Shown: positions 49,201-60,800 of the stretch, piece by piece | How positions within the stretch are numbered: position 1 is the stretch's first letter | Layout: every line of letters starts with the position of its first letter | Assembly: GCF_027596085.1 (NCBI RefSeq) | Contig: NC_072458.1 | Span: forward strand, 3,416,001-3,480,000 | Reading direction: 5' to 3' | Origin: Anoplopoma fimbria | Taxonomy: Eukaryota > Chordata > Actinopteri > Perciformes > Anoplopomatidae | DNA length: 64,000 nucleotides | Translations under genes and position numbers: made by a program | The notes under the pieces: generated by a model | What the model saw: the letters and a program-made list of their open reading frames with translations, nothing else | Told to the model about the DNA's origin: nothing | The model's database searches: none

Positions 49201-51733
49201 TAGATTTTGACACTCTTAAAGCTAAAGAAATTCGGTTTCTTCACATACTACTCACGTTCTGTCTGTCTCCGGTGAGGTGGGCAAACTCCACCATCTCGTT
49301 GCCAAACTGGCTGAAAATCTGTACAAATTCCTGGAAGGTGCTGACTCTTTCCAGATGGTCGAGGGTAACCAGGACCTGAGAGAAGTGAAAAGATCAGAAT
49401 AAACTGCCACATATGGTTGCGTTCTTGAAATCCTTCCACACTGTAACAACCTATTTCAGATCTATTCATACCCCAAAAGTGAAGCCTTACCTTTAAAACA
49501 GAACCAAGAATAAAAATGATTGGACAGCGATTTATTTAAATATTCAATTTTTTATATCCTATTTCTGTGTTACTCCAGCTCTCCCTTTTGTAGTATTAAC
49601 AGCTTAATGTGATGTAATCATATATGTAATCTCTTAAAATAAAACCAACAGATTAAGTAGTTCCTAACCTGCATTTTAGTTAATAGTAGTCTATATAACT
49701 GCTAATTTAGCTGCTGAGGGTAGGCTAGCTGGCAGCGCTAACACAGCAGCTTTTATTCTCGCCAGACAAAGAGGAGGAAGAGATGTAATTGTGTTTGCCA
49801 GTAATGGAGGAGGGCAGGGGGCTGTCGACTGTCTGTTCAAACCAGGCTAACCAGTCATGATTAGGCCCCCGGTTTCCATTCTTGGCTCAGTCTACAGCTA
49901 CATCCACATCACATTGTCTGGCTAAGAGCAGAGCCAGGTACGATGAGGAGGTACAGTCCTCTTGCTCTGTCTTTTAATGTGATCGCTAAATGTGCTGCTT
50001 CCCTTCAATTACCTCCAGAGTACTTCTTCAGAGAGCCAGTGCTTATCTATTAGGAAGTAAAGGACTCAGGATGGAGTTTGCCGAGCTGGTGTGTGTGTAT
50101 TTATGCATGGATCACTGTGTGTGTGTGTGTGTTTGTGTGAAAAAAAACTAAGCAAGAGAACTTATGCACATCCTTAAAAGGTTATAACATCTCACATCTG
50201 CATGTCTCACCTTGTTGCGTGATGTGATTATCTGTTTGATGACGATGCGGTCGGCCAGGACCAGGACTTTAGTGACTGAAGAGAGGAGCAAGCGGGCAGC
50301 CTTCACCATCCCCGTCCTATCACTGAACACTGTGACACGTCCGTCCTGCTGGGACGGCAAGGCTGATCCCACATCTGTCAGCTGGGCTATGGCATCACCT
50401 ACAAGAGAGGAGAGAAGGGTATTGTTTGGTTCAACAACAGAGTTGGAGTGATAAACTGCTCAGGCTGATATATTATGTTTGTGTATAGGGATTTGATTTT
50501 TTCTCTCCTGCTAATGTTTCATTAACATTCTCTCTAGTTAACTGCCGATACCGAGTACTGATCCCAACCAAGTGTTCTCTTGTCTCCTAATTTAAAATCT
50601 GTACCAGGCTTCCTCAAAGCATGGAGCTCACTGGAAACAAACATGACAAATTCTTGACTGTAAGTGGACATGTATACAACATTCTTTCTAAGCTTGTGCA
50701 TATTTTGATTATATAGAGCTAGACAGTTTATGAGACTTTTCTGTGTGCCTGTCAGATGATTCAGGAAATGTCCAGTTGAGGAGGCCGACTCAGAAAATGC
50801 TGGAGGGTTCACATATCCCATCTGGCCTGAGAGCGCCCTGGGATTCCCTCTGAAGAGCTGGAGGATGTGACTGGCCAGAAAGACCTTTAGGCTTCTTCGC
50901 TCTGCCTGCTGCCACTGAGATCCGGACCCAGACAAGAGACAGTAAATGGGTGGGAAACTGCTATGCCTTCTAAGTTAAGCCAAACAAAACTAATGCACGA
51001 TGGTCTTCCAATCTGCCACTCTTCACCTCTGGGAGTACATATTGTCCTAGACTGGATGAAATACTATATTCAGTACGACAGCTATGCCAGCCTAACCAAA
51101 ACACTACCGGCATGCTTTCTGACAACTTAGGCCCTTAAATACAATTAGCAAACACGCCATGCATAAATTTGCTTTTGCATGAAATATGCAAATGATAAAT
51201 ATTCGTCCAACTTTCCCTTTTCTCTCGTTCTAACTGCTCTTACTAGCCCCAAAAAGGGAAGAATACTGTGTTTTTTAAGCTAAAATCCCATCAGTAAAAT
51301 AGTCCCTATCAAGAGGAAACTGCCCAGAGTTAAGAGCGAGTGGGAGGAGGAGGGAAATCTTTCATAAAAAGAGAGCTCAGAAAGGAGGGGGCCGGGGATA
51401 TAGCTATGTCTCTATCGGGTCATGCAGCTTGGCTGTCTATTTGGGTTGGCTGGTCCTAAGAAGCAGCACTGACGAACTGATTGCATCCGACAGGCTGCAT
51501 TTCAGTGCCAGCTGTGTTAACCAGTTAAAACATCTCGACCGGGCTTGCAAAGAATGCTGCTCAACCCCCTTGACCCTTGAAGGGTGGAAAGCAGAGGGAG
51601 GCAACTCTCCTCTCTAAATGATTATGGACGATAAATGTATTATTCATAAGTAAAAACTTGAAAGGCTGATCATTGATGTGTTGGTACAGCACATGGAGCC
51701 AACCAATCTTGCATGACTCAACTGTTGGCAATA

Positions 51734-51774
<41 letters not shown>

Positions 51775-52600
51775 TGGTTGATTGCAATGAAACTTGATAA
51801 TCCTCTCAGGATTACTTTACTCTTCATTCAGTACCATCACTATATCAACATTTTGATTTGTCAAATACTTTTGTCTAAATACCTTAAAAATGTGTGACAT
51901 TCCCATCAGCCTCAGCTGTTCTTTGTGTTTAGTGAAAATTAGCAAATGTTTGCATGCTAACAAGGCAAACAATACCCTCCTTTTTACTAACGTATTGCCC
52001 TGCACATGTGATCCTGTATTTAAACACTCACATATTGTACTTAATATGACTTTATTTCGATCCTAGCAATCATCTTATCTTGAATCTTTCTGAGGGAGAA
52101 AGAAAAAGTGGGACAGAAGCGCGCAGATGTGAGAATGACACTAAGAGACTGAGTGAAAGAGACAGAGACGGAGATCCAACACAGATTGCCTTCACTGACC
52201 TGCCTCGTTGGATCTCTCCATCACTCTGATGATGGGTAGCATCTAATTAAACTAGTGCTTTCAGCCTGCCTTTATTTCATTCATTATAGCACACAAGGCT
52301 GTAGCCTGCCTGATTAAACTCTCCCTACGGCTAGGTATTAGAGAAACACCAATCCCTCTCTCCCTGAGACTTAAAACCTCCAAAAAGCCTTACTTTTTCA
52401 TCCCTGAAGATTTCTCTATCATTTTTCAAAGTGGTCAGAAGGACAAAAAGTAGAATTTTTTAAAGTCAGGGAACAGTTGCATAGTGTCTGTCAGGAGAAG
52501 TGCAAGGGAAACTGTTAAAAGGCCTGCCTAAGAGGAAAATGAGAACTAGAATAAATTAGTCGCAGTGGGCACACACATCCACACATTTGCACAAGCCCCC

Positions 52601-52637
<37 letters not shown>

Positions 52638-54195
52638 CACTTGGCCTCACCTATACACACACATTCACACACAAACTTTCTCATCAGTCTTTTCGCATTC
52701 TCCCACCAGCACTCTCTTTGTCTGAGTGTTTGCCGTCTTTACAAATCAATGCTGTGTGAGGATTAGAAGCTTGTCTACACAGGCTGGTTCCCCCAACATA
52801 AACCTATTATCACGGTGTTGTGTCTAAATTCTTATCAATTGTGATATTGTTTCCGGTCTGCTCCGTAGAAGGCTAAATGAGGTTCTTGTTTTGCCTGATA
52901 AGAGCTACGTTTCCCAATATAAAGAAGTGTTTCATCGTGCAAGTGGTGTCAACTATCTAAGCTAAGAATTGTAAGAAAAGTTTAGATAGACAAGAAGATA
53001 CAGGGTTGAAGTTTGTCCTCAGTGTGTATTTTTAGACTGCATTTTAATGGCAAAATGTTACAAGGAAGTGAAGAAACACTGAGTGAAACACATTCCTGAA
53101 AAGAATATCACCTCTTCTCTCTCTGGTTCAATAAACGCTGACAGTCCTGTGAAAGAGTGATCCACACATTCTTGTTCCCTCACACTGGTTGTCACTGTTT
53201 CCACCCCTCCTACAACACTCTGTACCTCTTTGTTTCTCTCAGTTGTTTACTGTTTTACACTTGATATATCCATACATCCATCACACTGATTATCTTTGCA
53301 GATTTCCACATTGGGAGAGGAAAGGTTACCAGGCTATCACCTAACCTGCATGTTTTAGAATGGGAAGGAAACTGCAGGAATGCAGACGTGGGGAGAAATG
53401 TAAACTCCACTAAGATAGGCCCAGCATAGTCAGCAGATTCAGAACCTGTTAAAAAAAATGAGGAGTCCTGACCTCAAGTGGAGAAAAAACCCTCATTATA
53501 ACACAGAAGCAATCTATGAGGCGTTGAATATCGGGAAAACTACAACATCCCCAAGCTTGCCAACAGCCTGACGTATTAAGTATTCTCCAGAATCTATGCA
53601 GTGCTTTCCAAACTAGCACAGACAAATTCCCCACATTTTTCAGCCTTTACTTCCAACCTAATAACAACGTCTTTAGAAAAATCTGGAGGTCCTCTGGTGT
53701 AATGCAGTCTAACAGCCAGGCTGTTCAGACAAATCAAAAACAATAACACTGAAGTCTGAAGGTGACGCCTGATGCTTTATGAAACTGTCACAGTTTGTCT
53801 TAACAAATAAACACTGATAAGTCTTGTTGCCTGACCAGCTACAACACCCTCAATGGCAATTTCTGAACACAAAAGCCATGGCCATGCAAAATAAGTGCCC
53901 TCTCTATCTCGCCCCAAAGAGAAACACTCAACAATGTGTTGAGTTTAAGGTCAGAAATTCAGTAAAATGTTGAGTACATAATCTAAACCAGCAAAAGAGG
54001 CATACCTGCTCTGCGTGCCTCGAAGCAGGCTTGACCCATCTCATCCTTGAGCTCTTGGTTCTCTGTGGCGATGGCCTCCCCGACGGTGACAAAGCGTCCC
54101 ACAGCCACACTCACTGCCTGGCCCACCCTGTGTATTGCTGCCTGAGTACGCTCAGACTTCTTTGGCTTGTCTTTATGGTTGATCAGAGTTGTGAT
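35605..54195 (-). CDS. ctnnal1: Alpha-catulin, 18 exons (first coding exon not found)
   Basis: Exons in transcript order: 54006-54195, 50211-50398, 49256-49375, 47800-47889, 47368-47538, 46416-46616, 45252-45338, 44765-44923, 43832-43924, 41577-41727, 40245-40282, 40106-40156, 39625-39779, 39240-39288, 38599-38655, 37128-37247, 36311-36394, 35605-35775. All are GT-AG and join in frame to 724 codons plus TAA. The protein is a vinculin/alpha-catenin-family scaffold linked to Rho-GEF (Lbc), NF-kB and dystrobrevin signalling; it is mainly helical bundles. Landmarks are 'RVGQAVSVAVGRFVTVGEAI' in the first exon here, 'KAARLLLSSVTKVLVLADR', 'FVQIFSQFGNEMVEFAHLTG', 'EDFTDSAYTSHEQRQAIL', 'GTEPLEITCIHAEETF', 'ALHPSSKIAKENLEVFCEAW' and 'KLGLELRLLSSDVDTEVEKW'. 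The human protein is 734 aa. By comparison about 47 N-terminal residues are missing here and the last exon (56 codons) is about 35 residues longer than mammalian. Introns not described separately hold nothing I recognise. Confidence 0.96.
40480..40650. repeat. Dispersed fish repeat carrying nuclear-receptor sites, in ctnnal1 intron 11
   Basis: 'gaggtcacagtgacctttga' then 'cttcgtctttgag'-like text, 'tccaagtggga', 'tttgtgccaaa' and 'gggttcacaagaatgggatg' matches a repeat I have seen widely in percomorph introns. The limits are approximate. No coding content. Confidence 0.5.
40501..40521. promoter_or_regulatory. Perfect ERE palindrome overlapping a DR1-like site
   Basis: AGGTCA-CAG-TGACCT at 40501-40515 is an exact consensus oestrogen response element. 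Its right half continues as TGACCTTTGACC (40510-40521), a DR1-type HNF4/PPAR site on the minus strand with one off-consensus base. It sits in an intron, inside a repeat. Binding is not shown by sequence. Confidence 0.6.
41938..42480. mobile_element. Possible solo LTR or other dispersed repeat in ctnnal1 intron 10
   Basis: A T-rich, non-coding block begins near 'tgtcacagtctgg' (about 41939-41951) and ends near 'cccagactgt' (42453-42462), so 9 bp of the ends are inverted copies. Inside are 'ctcattagcttcacctgtc' and 'ccatttataccagcc' motifs that I associate with fish LTR-like repeats. No tRNA primer site or coding part was seen, and no target duplication was secured. Confidence 0.3.
43174..43257. 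repeat. (CA)42 microsatellite in ctnnal1 intron 10
   Basis: Pure dinucleotide array of about 84 bp. Confidence 0.97.
51734..51772. repeat. (TCTG)n microsatellite in ctnnal1 intron 2
   Basis: Nine to ten tetranucleotide copies without interruption. Confidence 0.95.
52603..52635. repeat. Short (CA)n in ctnnal1 intron 2
   Basis: About 16 dinucleotide copies after a short run of C. Confidence 0.9.
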
Positions 54196-55962
54196 CTGCA
54201 GAAAAATGCGGAGAAAGAAAAGGATGGAGATGGAAATTAAGACACATTCTTTACTTATGTTGTAGCCAGTTATCTAACCCCCTGCATAGTTAGGGTACTC
54301 TATAGTTACTTTTCTATCGACCCATCTAAAAGTGTGGAGGAGGACAAATGAATACACAACACTATATATAATCACAACTTCTTGTTCGATATTGTAAGTA
54401 TCTGCGATTGCATCCAAACAACATCTTCGATAAGGGAGCATGTTAAGTCTGGAGCCCGTACTCCACTTGCTTATCAGGAGAGAGGAGTTTCCTGCCAGTA
54501 CAGCTACAAGGGGAGATAACATTTTGGAAGACGGCACGTTGATAACCCACTATGCGTGTGAGAAGGAGAGAAAGCATTTCTGCAGCACAAACACGGGCCA
54601 CATCTCAAACACTTCTCCAGAAACATTTCATGAAATTTGAAATAACAGCAGCAACAAACACAGCAGCTGGGACATGCACGCATGTCTTCTGCGACATATA
54701 CAAGACAGTCCACCATCGGGTACACAGAAACACACTCACACACACACACACACACACACACCAAACTCAGGTGGGGCCTCTTAGTGAATTGGGGGTATGA
54801 ATTATGAATGGGTAGAGCCAATTATCATCAATTATTCATTGATTGCTTTCACGCTCTCCAGCTGTTATCATTGTGGGTGTCACTGGGTGTATGCAAGTCA
54901 AACCAATTGGGTCCGGGAGTGGTGGGTGGTGATTTTAATTGGTCCACAGCTGCAGGTGGTCCAAGTGGGGAATCTCCCTTAGTAAAGACTTTGTGGGATA
55001 CAGAACACATGCTAGTTCTGCTGAGCTCAGCCGGCTGTTTGAGTGGGCAGCATCCCTGTCACAGGAACCCACCAGATAGCAACTGTTTTTGTTTCACAAA
55101 AGAATCTGAATGAAATCTTTTGACATGTGTTCAGATATATTTGACCGTGTGTAACACAATTAACCCTGAGATCTCATGGAAAGTTGACAGAAATGTTATA
55201 GATATATACATACAAATATATATACACACACAAAATTGTGCCCAAACATGATATTGAGGTTATTGACATCTGAATTCCATAGCTTTGCTTCATAATCAAA
55301 CAAATCACAATTATCAAGTCAGATTAATTATCCGTCAACTAATTAAATACTTAAAAAACGTTTTTATTTCTACGGTCATCCCAACAGTATATGCGACAAC
55401 CAAAGGTCTATTATCAACCAAAGAAATTCTTTGTTGACTAATATTTATTATAATTATTCTTAAATGTTTGCTAGATTAAAACGTCAGAAAACAGTGGAAA
55501 ATGACCATCATAAGATCCTGGAGCACATGGTGTAGTGATTTATAATCTTGTCCAATCAACAATCCCAAATCCCAGAAATATTAGATAAATACGACACAAT
55601 AAAAGACCAAGAAAAGTAGCACATTCTCACATTTGAGAACTGTAACCATCAAATGGTTGGCATTTTTGCTTAAAGACAATACCAATCAAAGGAGCACCAA
55701 CATATTTTTTAATGAAATGTCTTTTGATCATATTTGTATTCATTCATGCAAATCCATGCATGCCACAAAACAAAAGTGGGACCATAAACCTGCTGCAGTA
55801 CAAATCCTCCTGAATCTGAATGCCACAATGCTAAATCCTACTGAGTCAGCAAACCTCTTGAGCTGCAGCCCTGTGAGACTTGACCCACATTAAAACTGTA
55901 CATCACACATCATCCACACAGTTTCATCAAAGTTTGCTGAGTTTCAAAGTAATGTCAAAGTA

Positions 55963-56004
55963 AACTTGAGCAGCATTACAAAGTAATGTAATGCTGCTCA
56001 AGTT
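55963..56004. repeat. Perfect inverted repeat: 17-bp arms, 8-nt loop
   Basis: 55963-55979 ('aacttgagcagcattac') pairs without mismatch with 55988-56004 around 'aaagtaat'. Short hairpin of unknown origin. Confidence 0.95.
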
Positions 56005-57746
56005 GTTTCACAGGGCCCCCATGCTCATTAGCACCGCAAATCTGTTTTTGTGAAGATATACCATGATAGTAAGATACAGTGAAAATCCAATATTGTGTCA
56101 GACTTCCCATCTTCAAATTGCTGAGCAACTAAAATGAATTGGGGATGTGTAAAACAAAAAAGATTGCTACCTGGTTTGGAATAAATTCAGTTTAACACAG
56201 AAAAAATGTTGGTAGTTCTGTTCAATCACAAAAAGACACTTTCACTGTGATATCAAGGATTTTTATAAGCACACAAGCCTTACTGTTACTTTCTAAAAAA
56301 TATATTGAGTTGCTGAGTTGAATATCTGTGTTTTAAAAATCATGAAAAGAGACATGAAGAAATAAGGATAGAAAGAAAAAAGTTATCCAAATCAACCTGC
56401 CGCCCTCTCCCGCTCTTCCGTAACTCTTTCTCCACTTTAATGTCCCCTTTTTCAGTACCCATCTCACTGTCACCATGTTTTTCTTCTAGGTTAAAAGAAG
56501 TTGTAACCTTTTAATGCTCTCCATTCTCGGAAAGACTATCGTTCTGTAGAAAGATCCTGACCCTGAAAGTGCTCATAAAGCACTTATTTTGGTCTGTCAA
56601 TTGTCACTTTATTTTATTATCTGTCTTCTTTATCTCCATATTAGAGCTTTCCTTCCTGTGAGCCCAGTGTTATTTACTGACTCATCCGCACAGAGTATGA
56701 TACTCCAGAGTAAACACCAACGCTGGCTGTACATGATGCAGAAGGAATTAGGGAAAGGTGTCACATGATTCAGACCTGCGTTATGAAATAGACTGTTGTT
56801 CAGCGTCAGGTGATGTTCATGTTATACAAGAGACTTGATAAAAATGTCTGTGACGTAAAGTTTCTGATGATTCAAGCATCCGTCCCTTACTTCTCTGGAG
56901 GACTCTGTGTTGTGTGCACGACTGAAAGTGTGTATGCGTGATATTTTTATGTCTGCAGGGCCCAAGCGTATCTGAATGCAGGGAAAGGAACAATTGTTCT
57001 CCCAGAAGGCTTGTACATGCAAATGGTGGCTCTCATGAACAGTCAAGCTGGCACTGATCCAGAAACTAGTGTTTAAGGGGGTCAGAGCATGAGAGAGGAT
57101 CTTAAGTGTGTGCATGTGTGTAGGTACACAACACACCGAGTGAGGGACAGCAGTAGAGAAAGCCTGATTACAGATCTTCCTGTGCAAAATATCTTCTGCT
57201 ACACTGCAGCAGATGAGCGTAGGGTAAAGTTAGTTAGTTTAACACTTTGTGTCTGTGAAAGACAAACAGAGTGAAACAGTCTATGTGAATTACAAAGAGA
57301 GATAGGGACAGAGCAGAGAAAAACCACAGACTGGAATTTCCTCCATTAGAGATTACTAGGTGGGTACATTTACTGGGCTGTGCAAACAGGAACAGGGCAG
57401 GGTGGAGAGAACATAATATTGATACAGTGCCATCGCAGCAGAGAGGCCATTGTGTTTGTGTATCAAAGGGACTTGTGTCAGTTTCATTTTGCAGAGACAG
57501 AGATTTGTCAATGAAACACTTAAAAAATACTTTTAAAAGATTAATTTTAAGTAAAAAAAAATCATTTAGTATTAGTGCTAGGTATCAAGTGACATTTTTG
57601 GATGCATAGTAAACAATAATACAATATGACGAGACACTGATACTGATAATCTATGGACCTGATACACAGCTGCACTCCTGATAGACCCCTGCTCAATCAT
57701 TGAAGCTGCTCTCAGTTCATTCTTCATCTCTAGGGTTCACACTCAC

Positions 57747-57851
57747 CCTCGCTATGCCATGCTGCTGTGCTCTGCTGCACTCCAGCAGTGTTCGAATGCC
57801 AATGAGCGCTACCAACCAAGCAGCATCCAGCCCAAAGCCTCCAAACCCCCA
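57747..57851 (-). other. Exon-like segment of unknown identity
   Basis: On the minus strand a 105-bp segment is preceded by 'aaatcctcag' and followed by a strong 'gtgagt' donor. One frame is open throughout (35 codons, including 'GFGLDAAWLVALIGIRTLL'), which would be a hydrophobic, membrane-like stretch. It contains several CpGs in an AT-rich region. I do not recognise the protein. The polypyrimidine tract is weak. It could be an exon of another gene, an alternative ctnnal1 exon or chance. Confidence 0.25.
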
Positions 57852-60800
57852 CTGAGGATTTACATAATAAGAAATCTGTGACATAAGCACAAATGTCGCT
57901 TTAGATGCAAAGTCAGACCTCCCTCAGATGTGTTTATTGACAGGGCTAGCTGGTTGTCTCTCCGTTGCTATATCGACAAGGATACACAGGGGTTTGCTGT
58001 GAAGAGATTGGGCTTTATCTACTCTCTAATGTCATACATTTGGGGCTCAACTTGTGATGTGCATTCTGGTTTATTCATGACAAATGGTCCACTTGAAGAA
58101 TGTATCAAACAAACTCCCTGATGTCCCTGATTTGAGGGAAAAGATATATCTCCGGACATAAATGAACAGCGTTCCCGCTGTTCCTACACACACACAGCTC
58201 TGTAATCTCTTATAAAGTGTCAGTCTTTCTCTCCCCCATTAACACAGCAGAGGCTGTCCATCCCATTCTTGTTACTTTCTCCCCTGGCACACAACCAGTC
58301 AATTCCCAACCATCTACCTCACATCTCTTTGTTGTCCATTATTAGAAGGACAATTACAAGGCCATAAAAGCAACATCAACTGCTTACTCTGAGCAACACA
58401 ATACACCAACAGAACCCACCCATTGGCTAGCGGGAAATCTGAACTAACAACTCAAGGACACAGTGACCGCCTATAAATCAGAGGGTAACAAAAGCTGGAA
58501 ACATTTGTAGCTGCCTCCCATGGCTACTGAGTTTCATTGAATGGCTTTTCCGGGAGAAAGTTTGGTGTTTTCTGAGTCATTTTTGCTCTGCATGGTATTT
58601 TTCTGTACTGAACCTTGGATAATGCAATTGTATGAATCTGTAGCTAAATGGATGTGCTTGTGGAAGACAAATCCAGTTAGCTCAAAACGGATAATTAAAA
58701 GTCTCTTTCCCAGTGGCAAAGTTGTGTCATTCTTGTCATTTAATAACTGTAAGAAATCCTTCACAAAGGCAGTAAGATAAGTGTGAGTAAGCTCATCCTG
58801 GAGGCCTGATGGGACATTTTTTTAACACACATTGTAGCCATTCGTCACAATAATTCCTTGCTTAGCAACTACTATATTGACCTTCTTATTTGTCTGAATT
58901 ACATCTCTGATTCCCTTTACTTTAGCTTTACTTAGCCTGCTGAGGAGAATAACAACAACTCAAAAGGAACTTTTTTCCACAACAAAAAGATTCAATGTAA
59001 AGTTAGAAACAGAATCCTAGCAAAGAAACTCACAACATATCAGCCATTGGCAGTCAAGCTCAAAATGATTTCCCCATGTGTGGATGTGGGGGTATTAATC
59101 AAAGAAGAAACATTATCCATCCATCTATCGTGAAATGATTTGGTATTTTTGTGGACCTACGTGTGTGTGGGTGTGTGCAGATATGAGTGTTTACTTTACT
59201 GCATGTACAGCTGTATGTGCAGTATGTGCGCTTGAATAATGTTGATGTGTACGGGCAGGAAATAATTGGACAGTAGCTTGTGTGAAGAGGAGAAGACTAG
59301 GAGAGAAACAAAAAGAAAGGGTTTTACGGTTCGGTTGTGTTTATTTTCTGATCAGATGAAACTGCCTGCATCATCTTGTCTGAGTGAGTTTTTCGTGTTT
59401 GTCCTTGTTAATGTGAAAAAGACTTTCCATTTGGGTAACTTTGGTAGCCTGCTGTTTCTGTACACCTCACATTGTCGCTCTCATTACACAGACTCTACAG
59501 CATATAGATCACCTTGTTACAGTAAACAGGAAAAGAAAACTTCCAGCGCTGGATTTTTTTTGCCCTCTACAGTACAAAGGGATCATTGTTGCAGAGAGGG
59601 CTGCACCTAAAGAGTCTAGGACATTGTTCGTCTTATCCATGTGAATTGCTCCTGGAGGTTTCCAAACATTTTGCTTTTGTCTTCCACAAAACCTGTTCTT
59701 GAAAAAGCTGTTTTTTATTGATGCAAGGAGAGAAGTGGCTGGCTGTTCACTAAGACGGCAAAAGACAGAGAGGGAGTATAACATAAGAGGAAAGGGATGA
59801 AAGTCACACTGAACATGCACTTTAATGGAGGAGCAAGTTCCCTTTAAATTGGCCGCAAGCAGATGGGAGTTCGATGCTGCGCTGGTCGACAGCCAGACTG
59901 GAGATGCAATACGAGGAGATGAAAAGAGAGACAAGGGAGCTTGGAGGAGAGTGGATACAGATAGATTGGGGGAGTTGAAGGGAGTGAGAGAATAAAGAGT
60001 AGGACATGTCCCATCTGCATCCCACTTTATCTTGACTTGTTCCTTCCTCTAACACTATTTTCTCTGGTTCAATATTCCCTCCCCCTGTTACTTCAGCAGT
60101 CTCCCCCCACACCTTAATCCATCTCTCCTCTAGTGTTCTGTGTGCAGTATTGTAAATGATTCAAGTCTGTCTCTAGAGCCTGACTGCTGCAGTACAGCAC
60201 AGTGTGATACACTACAGTAGCATATTCCCAAAACAAAAGTGAAAAGGTATTTCAAAGTCAAGGAGGACAAAATACTGACATTACTTCTTTATTTGGCTCA
60301 CATCACTTGTGACTAGTGAGCCGAGAAAACAAGTGACATAGTATTTTGCCCTTCTTGATATCCAAATCTTGGTTGTTCAATCTTTTCACTTTTGGACTTT
60401 GGGTTTAGCACTCAAGTGTAAATCCCATTGTTAAAGCGCAAACTCATTTTCTAAAACACTATATGCTTGTGATGTTTAAGCTATATCCTTTGGGGTATAC
60501 TTCAAAAAAATGTGCACAGCAGAACAGAAGGCATAGTAGAGTACTGCACCATCTAACTCATACACTGCAAAATATTTTAGGCAGAATACATATGCCCTTT
60601 CATTACCCCCCATGAAATAAGTTAATTTCTAGGTCCCTGATTAAAAGTGTGCAAAGCACACAGTGAACAAAAAATCGGTCGTAAACTAATATGGCAAGTT
60701 TTCTGGACACCAGTGCACCATTTGGTCATTACTGTACATACAAACATAGTAAAACATACTGGGCTAACGGACAATTTACACTCGTATTTTGAAACAATGA

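Noticed and set aside
50534..50935. 133-codon minus-strand frame inside ctnnal1 intron 2
   Set aside because: It lies between two well-fitted exons that already join in frame, and resembles nothing in the alpha-catulin family.
54274..54821. Minus-strand frames just upstream of ctnnal1 exon 2 as a candidate exon 1
   Set aside because: None contains the conserved N-terminal motif or ends at a GT donor in the needed phase; part is simple CA repeat.
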